DNA of 64,000 nt from Aspergillus flavus (lineage: Eukaryota; Ascomycota; Eurotiomycetes; Eurotiales; Aspergillaceae): NCBI RefSeq assembly GCF_009017415.1, contig NC_092406.1, positions 2,728,001 through 2,792,000 on the forward strand, in the 5' to 3' direction. Under the pieces are notes generated by a model that saw nothing but the letters and a program-made list of their open reading frames with translations, was not told the origin of the DNA and searched no databases. This document shows, piece after piece, positions 55,055-64,000 of this stretch. Each line of letters starts with the position of its first letter. Position 1 is the stretch's first letter. The translations under genes were made by a program, and so were the position numbers.

Positions 55055-56797
55055 ATGGCGCAAACACAACCGCAACAGTTCTCTCAATCTTTCTCCCCAC
55101 CGGGGTCCTCCCCCTCTCCGGGGGCAGCTTCCCCGGTGAATGGTGGCGTTCCTCCACCAGTCAAGCGACAACACCTCTCACCTCTCCCGCAATCACCTTA
55201 CGCCTCACCGAGCTTTGGAACGTTACAACTACCTCAAAACCAACCGATACCTGTAAATGGAGCGAATTTGAACGGCGCGGGTCAACAAACACCGCAAACA
55301 CCCGCTCCCCCACCTGCAGGCACAATGGGGCCACCTTCTCGACCAGTAGAGAAAGCGACAGATGCCGCAGAGCTTACAGATGTCCTGGCTTCATCTGGTA
55401 TCGATGTTAGAGAGGAGGAGGCATTTCTTACCAGCAGTTACTCAGCTCCGGGGACCCAGGCACAGCAGCCTCAAAGACCTCAACAACCTCTCCCACAACA
55501 GCAGCCACAACCTCCGCTGAATACTTCCTTTACATCACAAGCTTCAACAGTATCAACACAACCTAGCTTCACAGAACCTTCACCATACAAACCGCCAGCA
55601 ACTCAGGAGTCATTCTACTCTGAGCCACCAGCAGCAGCCCCTGCTCCGTTTAAAGATCCCAATGAACCAACGCGTGAGGATACTGAAGCAGCTAGACGTG
55701 CCCAGTACCACCTGCAAGAACCATTCTTATTGACGAAAGTTTTGGAGCAAAAATTGCAACGACGTGGCTTTGAGCTTGGGGTTCGTATACCAGCCGAAGG
55801 CTTGTTTCATCCGGTACCAGGCCGTCCGCAACCGATCGAAGTTACCGGGCCCGACGGATCATCTGTTGTACGTACTGGGCAGACCATCTTAAATCAGGAA
55901 GGGGCACCTTTGGTGGACATACTGAACTTGATGTCAATCTCTTGCGAAGAGCGATTGCGGGGCGTCATTGACTACTCTTCTACGCTCGCACGAAGCCGGC
56001 GTGCCCACTCACATGGAGTTGTACCTGTTGAATTCAGGGACATGGCTGTTTCGGCTGGTGTGCCCAACGGGGCAGGTGACAAAACACCACTCAAACGTGT
56101 GTTGAACTCTTGACAGATAGACTTCTCTGACGTTGGCTAACAAAACATAGGACCTCATTCAGCAACCGAGCAGCCTACAGCCAAATCATTAGCTGAAAAG
56201 TATCGTGCGCTTATGGAAAGAGACAATTCTAGCGAAGAAAGCCGAGCTGCCAAACGCGCCAAGCGCAGTGCGAACGCTATCCTAGGCGAAGGCGGACCGG
56301 TGAGGGCCGAATCCGTAGATCTTCCTGGCTCCGGTGCCTCTACGCCGATCCCAGAAAAAGCACCGAGTATCGATAAGAAGGGAATGTCTAAGAAAGAGGC
56401 TAAAAAGCTCATGGATGCCAAGGCAAGCGAGGCCCAGCAACACCAACAGTCTGTGGAAACCGCACGACTCGCCACCAATAGCATGCTCTCGGGCCGTATG
56501 TTTGGAACCAAAAAGTCCTACTCGTGGTTAAATCGGGGAGCAGCAGCCACCAGCAGTGGCTTTTCTACACCATCACGTGTCAGTACCGCGACTCCAAGCG
56601 GGACGAGTTCTGATAAGCCTGGACGTGAACCAGCCGTCGTGCCCGCGAAGCGACTGGGATTGTGGCGGGAGGACAAAGACAAGGGCTCGGGGGTTCAGGT
56701 CCGAGATATCTTATTCATGCTCGAACTGGATGGCAGAGGCTCCCGACACGTGCAGAAAGCGTATTCGAAGGATCTGAAGGAAGACCGAATAGACTGA
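55055..56797 (+). CDS. taf4: TFIID subunit TAF4
   Basis: A component of the general transcription factor TFIID in the nucleus. Two exons, 55055-56096 and 56151-56797, give 562 residues; the donor GTGTGT at 56097 joins LKR to PHSATEQP in frame. The first 190 residues are Pro/Gln-rich and disordered (QQPQRPQQPLPQQQPQPP). The conserved C-terminal part contains the histone-fold region (DTEAARRAQYHLQEPFLLTKVLEQK and LVDILNLMSISCEERLRGVI). A Lys/Arg-rich linker follows (EESRAAKRAKRS), and then the TAF4 end with SYSWLNRG and VQVRDILFMLELDGRGS. The order is as in other fungal TAF4 proteins. It is divergent from Ysh1. Confidence 0.92.
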
Positions 56798-59602
56798 ACA
56801 GGCCTTCCTCATGTCCGATATGAAATGAACCGTTGATGCTAGTTTCGCTGCATTCTCGACTTAGCATTTGATCTTTCTTGTCTTTCGAGGTCCGCACAGT
56901 TACTGCGCAGGACCGTGGTCTCTGGCGTTGCGGTCGGTATATTCTCGTTTTGCTCGACACCTCCGCCTCGGGTGTCTCACGCCTTGTTCTTGTATTTTTC
57001 TCCGCGTGCATTTTCTTCCTCGAGGCTGGAGTGGAGTCACTGCATATGTGTGCCGTTTCTTTTCCTATGGCCTTCTACTACTACTATTATTATTTTCACG
57101 AGTACTCGATTTAATTGGGGTGGGATCCTTTTTTGCAGAGGCCGCTGCAGGATACAATCACCTTGCTTCTTATACCCTTGGTGACGGTAAGGGGAACAAA
57201 TTATAAAAATCAGATAATCTGATGAATGTAAACGTTGTCTGATTTTTCCCACCCGCTCGACCGGTACTTGTAGAGGATAAACAATTGCACGGTAGAGAGA
57301 GAACTGCGTACGGCGTGAGAGTATACATACTCAGGTCACGTTGCCGGGTTCCATTATTCAAGTCTCGACTGTACTGGGGTTAGGGCCGGACGTGAACATA
57401 TTGCGGGAACCTCTACGCACCAGACACGCAAGCAGAAGATCGCATCGTCACCACATTAGCACCCACATTACCCTTTCACTGCCACGGGAGATACATCAAT
57501 TAATATCACAAGAGCAAATGCTGAGGGATCCCCGAAGACTTTTCTTCGATTAAACCTTGTGATGGTGACCGTACCGGATTTAAGTGTCAAAAGACTGAAA
57601 TTGAGGTTGAGTGGATGAACAAGATGACATCAGTTCGCAGCGAGCCAAGGGAACCTGACCAAAAAAAAGCGGAGGGGCTCCATCCAATCCCGTCCAATCA
57701 TTCGCCCCAGCGGCGCCATCACCCAGGTTGGACTAGCGTTGTATGTATGTATGTATGTACTAAATGTATGTAAGTGCTGGGGGAAGAAAAATTAAAAAAA
57801 GGAAGTTAGCGAGTTCCTTTTAGTATGTATGTACCTACTTTAGGGGGGTTAATTTACGTACTTCTGCGAGGTAAGTAATAAAGTAAAACTGTGTTTCAGT
57901 ACACGAAGCGGTTGCTCCGGTCGACAGGAAAGGCCTTCTACCGTCGCCACATCGTTTACCAACCTACCTCAGATCGACATTGCATTTTAGCTAGGAAAGG
58001 GAAAACACATAGAAGTTAGTATTACCCCCTAATTATGATATCTCGTGGCATGTGGAAGAATTTAATTCGGGTTTAAATTATCTGAAGAATGTTTCTGCAT
58101 CCGGGGAGGGAAAAGAGATTCGAAAAAGAAAAATAGAAATTAAAAATGAGGAGTCTGATGGACCTGCTCTGGGGGCGGCAGTATTTAGTATGATTTTTTA
58201 CCTTTGGGACGATTAAGGCTAGACTCCCGGCGCTATTCATCACTGGGTTGCCCCGGGCGCTACACTTCGATGAGCCTTGCGATCTGCGAGTGAGTCCCAT
58301 GGCTGTGTGTGCGATGGTTATATGTCGGTTGTTGTGTCGTTTAGGGGCCATATCTGGCACATTTTTCTCTCGGTATTACTGACTACGACGTATATCCTCT
58401 TTGTATGTCTGTACTGTATTTCTTCGTCGTACTAGTATACCTGAATATAGGACAACAACCCTAAAACACGAAGAGATCACAGATACGTCCTGGCCTGTGT
58501 CTTGCACGATCTGAATCTGCTATTAATTAATTAGATTAATTACCTTAAAACTGAATGGCGGTCCACACCCTGAAGGAGTTGCTGTCGTTGGAAAAGCGCT
58601 GGTGCGTGTCATGACCGAGCACCAATGCCTCCTCACGAGTTGCCCATTAATTAATTCAATTGGCATTTGCCAAAACATCCTCGCTGTCCGTGTGTCGTCG
58701 TTTCGGGGGATTTTCCTCAATGCAATCAATCTCGGTCTTTTGATCTTTTTTACAAGAATTATTCCTCTCTTCCATATCATATAATTATTTTTCATTCTTA
58801 TTATAATCATAATTACTATGATTAGGTGCATAATACCTTTTACTTGAACATCTTCTTTTTTTGTATTGTTCTATTCTCTCTCCCTTATTTATTATTATTT
58901 TTCTTTTGTCCAAGATAAAATACATGATCGTTTTTTCTATCCTATTGATCCGTTTCGCCTCAGCAGCAGCCTCACATTCTCTCGATTCCCCTTCCACTCC
59001 GCCCAGGTAATAAATTCATACTAAAGGATATCACCTGTTCTCTTCTCCCCTACCTGGGTTTTACGTACCGAAACCGATGCCAATGGTACAGCCTATTGTC
59101 CAAGCGAAGCAAATCAGACAAACGGGAATCCTACCGTTCCCTCCATCCATTTTATTCTATTCCCATAATTTCCCCATTTCCTACTAGTTAGTATTTACCT
59201 CTGAAGGCTTCGCTCCTCCGACCGCCTCTCAGTCATCATCCCCACGCCTCTCAACCGCTTCCCTCCCTCTCCCATCTCCTCTCATTCTCTCTCGTCTTCA
59301 TCGCCTCTCTGTCTATATTTCCTGAGACGACTTTTGCTTCACTGCCAATTATTTTCCTTGCGTTATTTTGTGCTGTCAACCGGATTCGCCGTCTATCAAT
59401 CGACTGGGAGCATTACGAGAAACTCCGGGTTTCCGACCTGGTGTTTCGAGTCCCCTGTCTTTTCACCACCCCCCCCCAAAAGTAGAGTACGACGGTCTAC
59501 TGCGATCCGACGGGGTTAGACCTCCTCTACCCTTCATAATTCTTCCCTGGTGCCTCGCCAGCATCCGCCGCTCCGACGACCGGTTGGATTTGTCTCCTCA
59601 CC
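56798..59602. other. 2.8-kb intergenic region before the LAMMER kinase
   Basis: No supported gene. It holds a GTAT tetranucleotide repeat (57741-57759), AT-rich patches (58510-58920), and a C/T-rich stretch at 59200-59320 that probably belongs to the promoter or long leader of the kinase gene. Several overlapping frames at 56868-57206 look like 3'-UTR noise. Confidence 0.5.
57741..57773 (+). repeat. GTAT tetranucleotide repeat
   Basis: Nearly five tandem GTAT units followed by an interrupted copy (aatgtatgtaag). A second short tract occurs near 57822. A simple-sequence repeat likely to vary in length between strains. Confidence 0.8.
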
Positions 59603-61880
59603 ATGTCGACTCCCTCCACCGCCACTGCGACACACCCTACGCATCATCAGCAGCACTACGGATATCCTCACCACCCGCCCTACCAACCGAACCCTCCCTA
59701 TCCGACCACGACCGCCGCGGCCACCTCTCGCCTTGCCACCACATATCCCTACGCCGTCAACCCGGCAACTGCCACCCTACCCTTCACACAATCTCCAAAG
59801 ATCGTCTCGGCGGCTCCCACGCCGACGACGACGGCGGCAACTATGCCCCCAACTCACAATGGGGTCAGCGCTAGCGCGGCCCCAACCCAGACCGGAAGGA
59901 GGAAAAAGCCAGACTGGGGCGAGTTCTACAAGAATGGGATCCCGAAGGAAGTTATTGTCATCGATGATACTCCACCGCCGGAGCAGTCCAAGGGCTCCGC
60001 TCGCAACTTCGCGACGACGTCCACTGCGACGGCCGCCTCCAACGGAAACCTGCCCCAGCCCGCGGGAAAGAAACGGCGCACCGGGGTCGAGTCAGCGTAT
60101 GATGTGACATATTATGACCGTCCGTCGTTCTCGATCAACCCTCAGCATTATGGAGAGGATTCTTCCGCTGCCTCCATTTCAACGGATCGCACGACGTCTC
60201 TGCACACTACTGCACCTACTTCGCTTTCTCAGGGAAGCTCTGGTGCGAGTAACGGTGTTTACTACGAGGATGCTAATATTGGACAAAAACGGAAACGGGT
60301 CACCACCCGCAAATCTGCTCGGGATGAGCAGAAACGGCGAGAACTGGAGAATGCCGGTGATGCGTTTTTGAACTATATTCCACCTCCCAAGCCGATCATC
60401 AAGGCAAAGGATGTTCCAGTGCCCGTTGTTCGGGACGTAAGTGGCTCATACACCTTTTTACATTATTTTCCGAGTCGCAGGATTTTAACACGCTGTAGTA
60501 CGCAAACCGAGGAGAAAAGTACGATGACGATGATGGTCATTATATTGTGACACCAGACACCCCATTAACAGACCGATGTGGGTAACACCCGGTGACTGTA
60601 TGTACTCGCCTGACTGACACTTCATAGATTCGATCATAAAACTTCTTGGCCAGGGAACGTTTGGAAAAGTGGTTGAAGCGTTTGATAAGCATCGCAAGAC
60701 CCGTGTTGCGGTCAAGATCATTCGTTCCATTCAGAAGTACCGTGACGCGTCGCGGATTGAGCTTCGAGTGCTGTCGACATTGGCTTCGAACGACAGGCAA
60801 AATCGAAACAAATGCATCCATTTACGCGATTGCTTTGATTATCGCAACCATATTTGCATTGTCACGGACTTGCTGGGGCAAAGTGTTTTTGATTTTCTGA
60901 AGGGAAACGGCTTCGTCCCCTTTCCCAGTAGCCAAATTCAGAACTTTGCTCGGCAGTTGTTCACCAGCGTGGCCTGTGAGTGCTTCTATTACCCAAACCA
61001 TTGGTAATTCGATACTGATATCACATAGTTTTGCACGATCTCAACCTTATTCACACCGACCTGAAGCCCGAAAATATCCTCCTTGTCAGTAATGCCTATC
61101 AAACCTTCACCTACAACCGCACGATCCCATCGTCGTCACACGCAATCTCCCGCAGCGCACGTCAAAGACGGGTTTTGTTGGACAGCGAGATTCGTCTGAT
61201 TGATTTTGGATCCGCGACCTTCGATGACGAATACCACTCTTCCGTTGTTTCCACCAGACATTACCGGGCGCCAGAGATCATTCTGAACCTCGGCTGGAGT
61301 TTCCCTTGTGATATCTGGAGTATCGGCTGTATACTGGTCGAGTTCTTCACTGGAGACGCTCTTTTCCAGACCCATGACAATTTGGAACATCTTGCCATGA
61401 TGGAGGCTGTCATAGGCGACCGGATCGATACTCGTCTTGTACGACAAGTGATGCAAGGCGGACGGAGTGGAAGCCAGAACCAGTCGGCCAAGTATGTCAC
61501 GTCACTCCTATAGATGTTGAATAAGTGCTAATCCATGTTAGATACTTCATCCGCAACAAGCTTGATTATCCCAATGATGAAACTACTCGTGCCTCGCGGA
61601 AGTATGTGAGGGCTATGAAACAAATGACAGTATGTTATTGGTTACACCGTTGAACTTCTGAGGTCGTTGCTAAATGTAGCAGGATTTTATTCCCACCACC
61701 ACCAAGTTCCACCGTTTATTCCTGGATCTTCTTCAACGCATTTTCGTTTATGACCCCAAGAACCGGATCACGGCCAAGGACGCTCTCAAGCACCCCTGGT
61801 TCAAAGAATCAATCGTGGATGATGGCACTGAAGCTCTGCGGATTGGGGAGCAGTTGCAGCGCAACACCCAACGCCGCTAG
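59603..61880 (+). CDS. lkhA: LAMMER (CLK/Kns1-type) dual-specificity protein kinase
   Basis: It phosphorylates Ser/Thr/Tyr of SR-type splicing proteins and other targets; in Aspergillus this type affects cell cycle and development. Six exons (59603-60436, 60499-60577, 60628-60975, 61029-61491, 61542-61629, 61680-61880) give 670 residues. The first 300 residues are disordered, Thr/Pro/Ala-rich and basic in places ([20 protein letters not shown]). The kinase domain has [22 protein letters not shown] with the ATP lysine, [11 protein letters not shown] (Thr replaces Arg of HRD, normal in this family), [11 protein letters not shown] and STRHYRAPE. The LAMMER motif reads [11 protein letters not shown], with Ala-Val where EHLAMMERI is the textbook form. 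The C-terminus has DALKHPWF. The symbol follows the Aspergillus homologue. Confidence 0.93.
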
Positions 61881-62899
61881 CCCGACACGTACCTGCGATG
61901 AGTACCTTCTCGGCAAATCCTCGTCGTGTTGATCTCAAGTGGCTATATGACACTGGTGCCTCGATGGCCATCCAGTCTGTAATTTGCATGAGTACGGGTT
62001 TATAAGTTACGATAGATGGTTTATTCTTTTGGTTATATGCATCTTTGGAATGGCAGCCATGCCCACGATGATCGATAATGCAGTGGAGACTGCCGACAGG
62101 TTGTCTCTGGGGCTCAAAATGGGATGCCCGCTGGAGAAATTGCCCGTATTTTCTAGCGGTTCTTTAAAAAAGCCATCGACATCTGAAGGAATCCAGCAAC
62201 CGGAAGGGATGGGCAAAAGTGTAACGACGCCAGTATGGGTTCTTATCTATTTATTTATTACGGAGGACATGCTGTTTTTATTTTATTCACTTCTATTCGC
62301 ACAACTAGGGGTCAGGATCTGGGGCCTGTGGGATATGGTCTTGTTTTTCTTCGTTTATATCTTCTCCGCATCGTCGATGTGCTTCATTCTTATCGGATTT
62401 TATTCATCGTCTTCTGGGGCGCTCTGGTGATATGATACAGGATTATATCTTGCATAGTTGTCTGGTATATTGTTCTTTTCTCATTGTTCATTCTCGCGGT
62501 AGTGCGTTTGACGGTCACTACGATCAGTGCCATCGGATCTTCGTCGGTGGCCAGAATAGCCGAATGATTACCTTCGCATGTTCTCCCTCGCCTGTCAGAG
62601 GGATCTGATGGCTGCCTTTGTACTTATAGGACTATACGACCCCTATACGTTAACGACTGTTGAAATGGTTTCTTTTTCCGTTCCCTTGTTAGGTTGACGC
62701 GATATCGGACATGATACGATGATGATCAGCAAATCACGATATACTTCAGAGACACTACGATACGATCTAAGCACGATAGTCACGCTAGCGGCATAGACTA
62801 CGGCCAAAATACCCCTCATTATCGAACCCCTCATGTTATTTATTTATATACTCAGGATGATCCCATTGGCAGCCAAACCAACTTCTCTTTCAGCACATC
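61881..62899. other. intergenic region, 3' flank of the kinase
   Basis: 1 kb without a supported gene. The frame 61984-62430 (+) is hydrophobic, but it starts about 100 bp after the kinase stop and its U-rich composition suggests 3' UTR, not coding sequence. Confidence 0.5.
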
Positions 62900-64000
62900 A
62901 TGGGCAGTAGTGAGACCAACGCTGACCTCCCTTTCGCATTCCATGAGCTCACAATACCGCAATACCACTCGGCACTCATCCATAGACGAACGACATGCGT
63001 CGCAACAATCACAGCGTATATCACCCGGATACACCAGTACAATAGCACCCTGAAAGCGATTCTAGCGATCAACCCTAACGCCCTGCATGAAGCCTACCAG
63101 AAAGACCAAGAACTCGCGCGTGGCATTGACAACACCGACGCAGTCAACCTTGAACTCGCCCTCCGACCTCTACATGGTGTCCCAATAATTCTAAAAGACA
63201 CCTATACGACTGCATTTCTTCCCACTACATCTGGCGTTCGAGCTCTTCGCACCCTAACGACCGACACCTCATGCACTGTCGTGCAGAACCTCCTGAGCAA
63301 TGGCGCCATCATCTTGGCCAAATCCAACCTGCACGAGTTCTCACTGGAGGGAATCACACTCTCTTCACTCGGCGGCCAAACCCTAAACCCCTACGACCTC
63401 ACCCGCACCCCTGGCGGTTCCTCCGGTGGTACGGCCGTCGCCCTGGCGGCTAACATGGGACTGGTAGGCTGTGGTGGCGACACAATGAACTCACTGCGGT
63501 CACCAGCGTCTGCCTGCTCAGTGGTCGGCTTCCGGCCGACTCGGGGCCAGGTCTCCCGGAAAGGCATCGTTCCAGTTACAGAAACACAGGATGTAGCCGG
63601 GCCGATGGGTCGGACGGTAGGGGACGTGCGGATTCTCTTTGAAGCAATGAGAGGAGAAGATGCGGGAGATCCCGCGACTCTGAATGCGCTACGACGTCAA
63701 TCACCCAGTCATACACGTACGTCCAAGATAAAATTGGGCATTTTGAAAGACTACTTTAGCGACGGAAGTACGGCCGAAGGTTTAACGGTCAACAAAGCCA
63801 TCTATGACGCACTAACCAGGCTTGGGTCCAACTCACCATCCATTGACCTCGTTGAGATTCCTCATATGCCCGACTGGGACGTCTTACTTCTCCGTACCAA
63901 AGCAGATACCCAAGCTTACGAATTCCGCACCGTACTCGACGCTTTCCTCAACTCACAAACAGTAACCACACCGCACAGATCCTTGGCTGCCATCGCAGCA
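62900..64000 (+). CDS. amidase signature family protein (5' part, runs off the window)
   Basis: It hydrolyses amide bonds; substrate unknown. The frame is open from ATG 62900 to the window edge (367 codons seen) with no intron needed. Typical amidase signature features are RPLHGVPIILKDTY with the catalytic lysine (about residue 102), AIILAKSNLHEF, and the glycine/serine stretch TPGGSSGGTAVALAA with the cis-serine (about residue 178). The nucleophile segment reads CGGDTMNSLRSPAS, where GGSIRxPA is usual. The Ser is kept but the two glycines before it are replaced by Met-Asn. VVGFRPTRGQVSRKGIVP and QDVAGPMGRTVGDV complete the core. The N-terminal 70 residues contain a helical region. An upstream exon is possible because ctttcag precedes the ATG. 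Confidence 0.85.
   Translation, partial: MGSSETNADLPFAFHELTIPQYHSALIHRRTTCVATITAYITRIHQYNSTLKAILAINPNALHEAYQKDQELARGIDNTDAVNLELALRPLHGVPIILKDTYTTAFLPTTSGVRALRTLTTDTSCTVVQNLLSNGAIILAKSNLHEFSLEGITLSSLGGQTLNPYDLTRTPGGSSGGTAVALAANMGLVGCGGDTMNSLRSPASACSVVGFRPTRGQVSRKGIVPVTETQDVAGPMGRTVGDVRILFEAMRGEDAGDPATLNALRRQSPSHTRTSKIKLGILKDYFSDGSTAEGLTVNKAIYDALTRLGSNSPSIDLVEIPHMPDWDVLLLRTKADTQAYEFRTVLDAFLNSQTVTTPHRSLAAIAA

Noticed and set aside
57741..57850. Short tandem repeats considered as a CRISPR-like or satellite array
   Set aside because: Only a simple GTAT microsatellite; no spacer-repeat structure, and the window is eukaryotic.
61984..62430. 148-residue hydrophobic frame after the LAMMER kinase
   Set aside because: Lies in the T-rich 3' flank. 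Hydrophobicity follows from base composition, and there is no conserved pattern.

Overview
The window is nuclear DNA of a filamentous ascomycete, most likely Aspergillus or a close Eurotiales relative. The evidence is short (about 50-140 bp) GT-AG introns in most genes, an intronless GH3 beta-xylosidase, Zn(II)2Cys6 regulators, and housekeeping genes typical of that group. Species cannot be fixed from sequence alone. All exon joins were made by eye from splice signals and frame continuity.

Layout. Positions 1-9.2 kb are gene-poor: a small unknown secreted protein, a zinc alcohol dehydrogenase, three identical intronless tRNA-Trp genes in 1.3 kb, and a SET-domain gene broken by two in-frame stops. 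Positions 9.2-12.1 kb hold an xlnD-type beta-xylosidase with an XlnR-like site upstream.

Positions 12.3-36.2 kb look like a secondary-metabolite gene cluster. It holds an ABCC transporter, a membrane alpha/beta-hydrolase-like protein, a Zn2Cys6 regulator, a SAM methyltransferase, an MFS transporter, a PsiD-like (PSD-family) decarboxylase with an apparent frameshift, a stand-alone AMP-dependent acyl ligase, and an NRPS of order T-C-A-T-C. The NRPS has no A domain before its first T domain, and the acyl ligase is transcribed divergently from it. The simplest reading is that the ligase loads a carboxylic acid starter on T1, the single A domain adds one amino acid, and the last C domain releases the product, perhaps onto an amine made by the decarboxylase. 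The product is unknown, and the amine step is inference.

Positions 37.3-64 kb return to ordinary genome: a lineage-type unknown protein, sphingolipid C4-hydroxylase (Sur2), TCTP, a large Zn2Cys6 regulator, SRP19/Sec65, a class III aminotransferase, the Ysh1/CPSF73 endonuclease, TAF4, a LAMMER kinase, and the 5' part of an amidase that runs off the window end.

Cross-cutting observations: several genes (SET pseudogene, xylosidase, methyltransferase, decarboxylase) change from C-rich to G/T-rich on the coding strand within one gene. A CGG-N6-CCG palindrome sits in the divergent ligase/NRPS promoter. The decarboxylase and the SET gene both look inactivated in this strain, unless the assembly is wrong at those bases.
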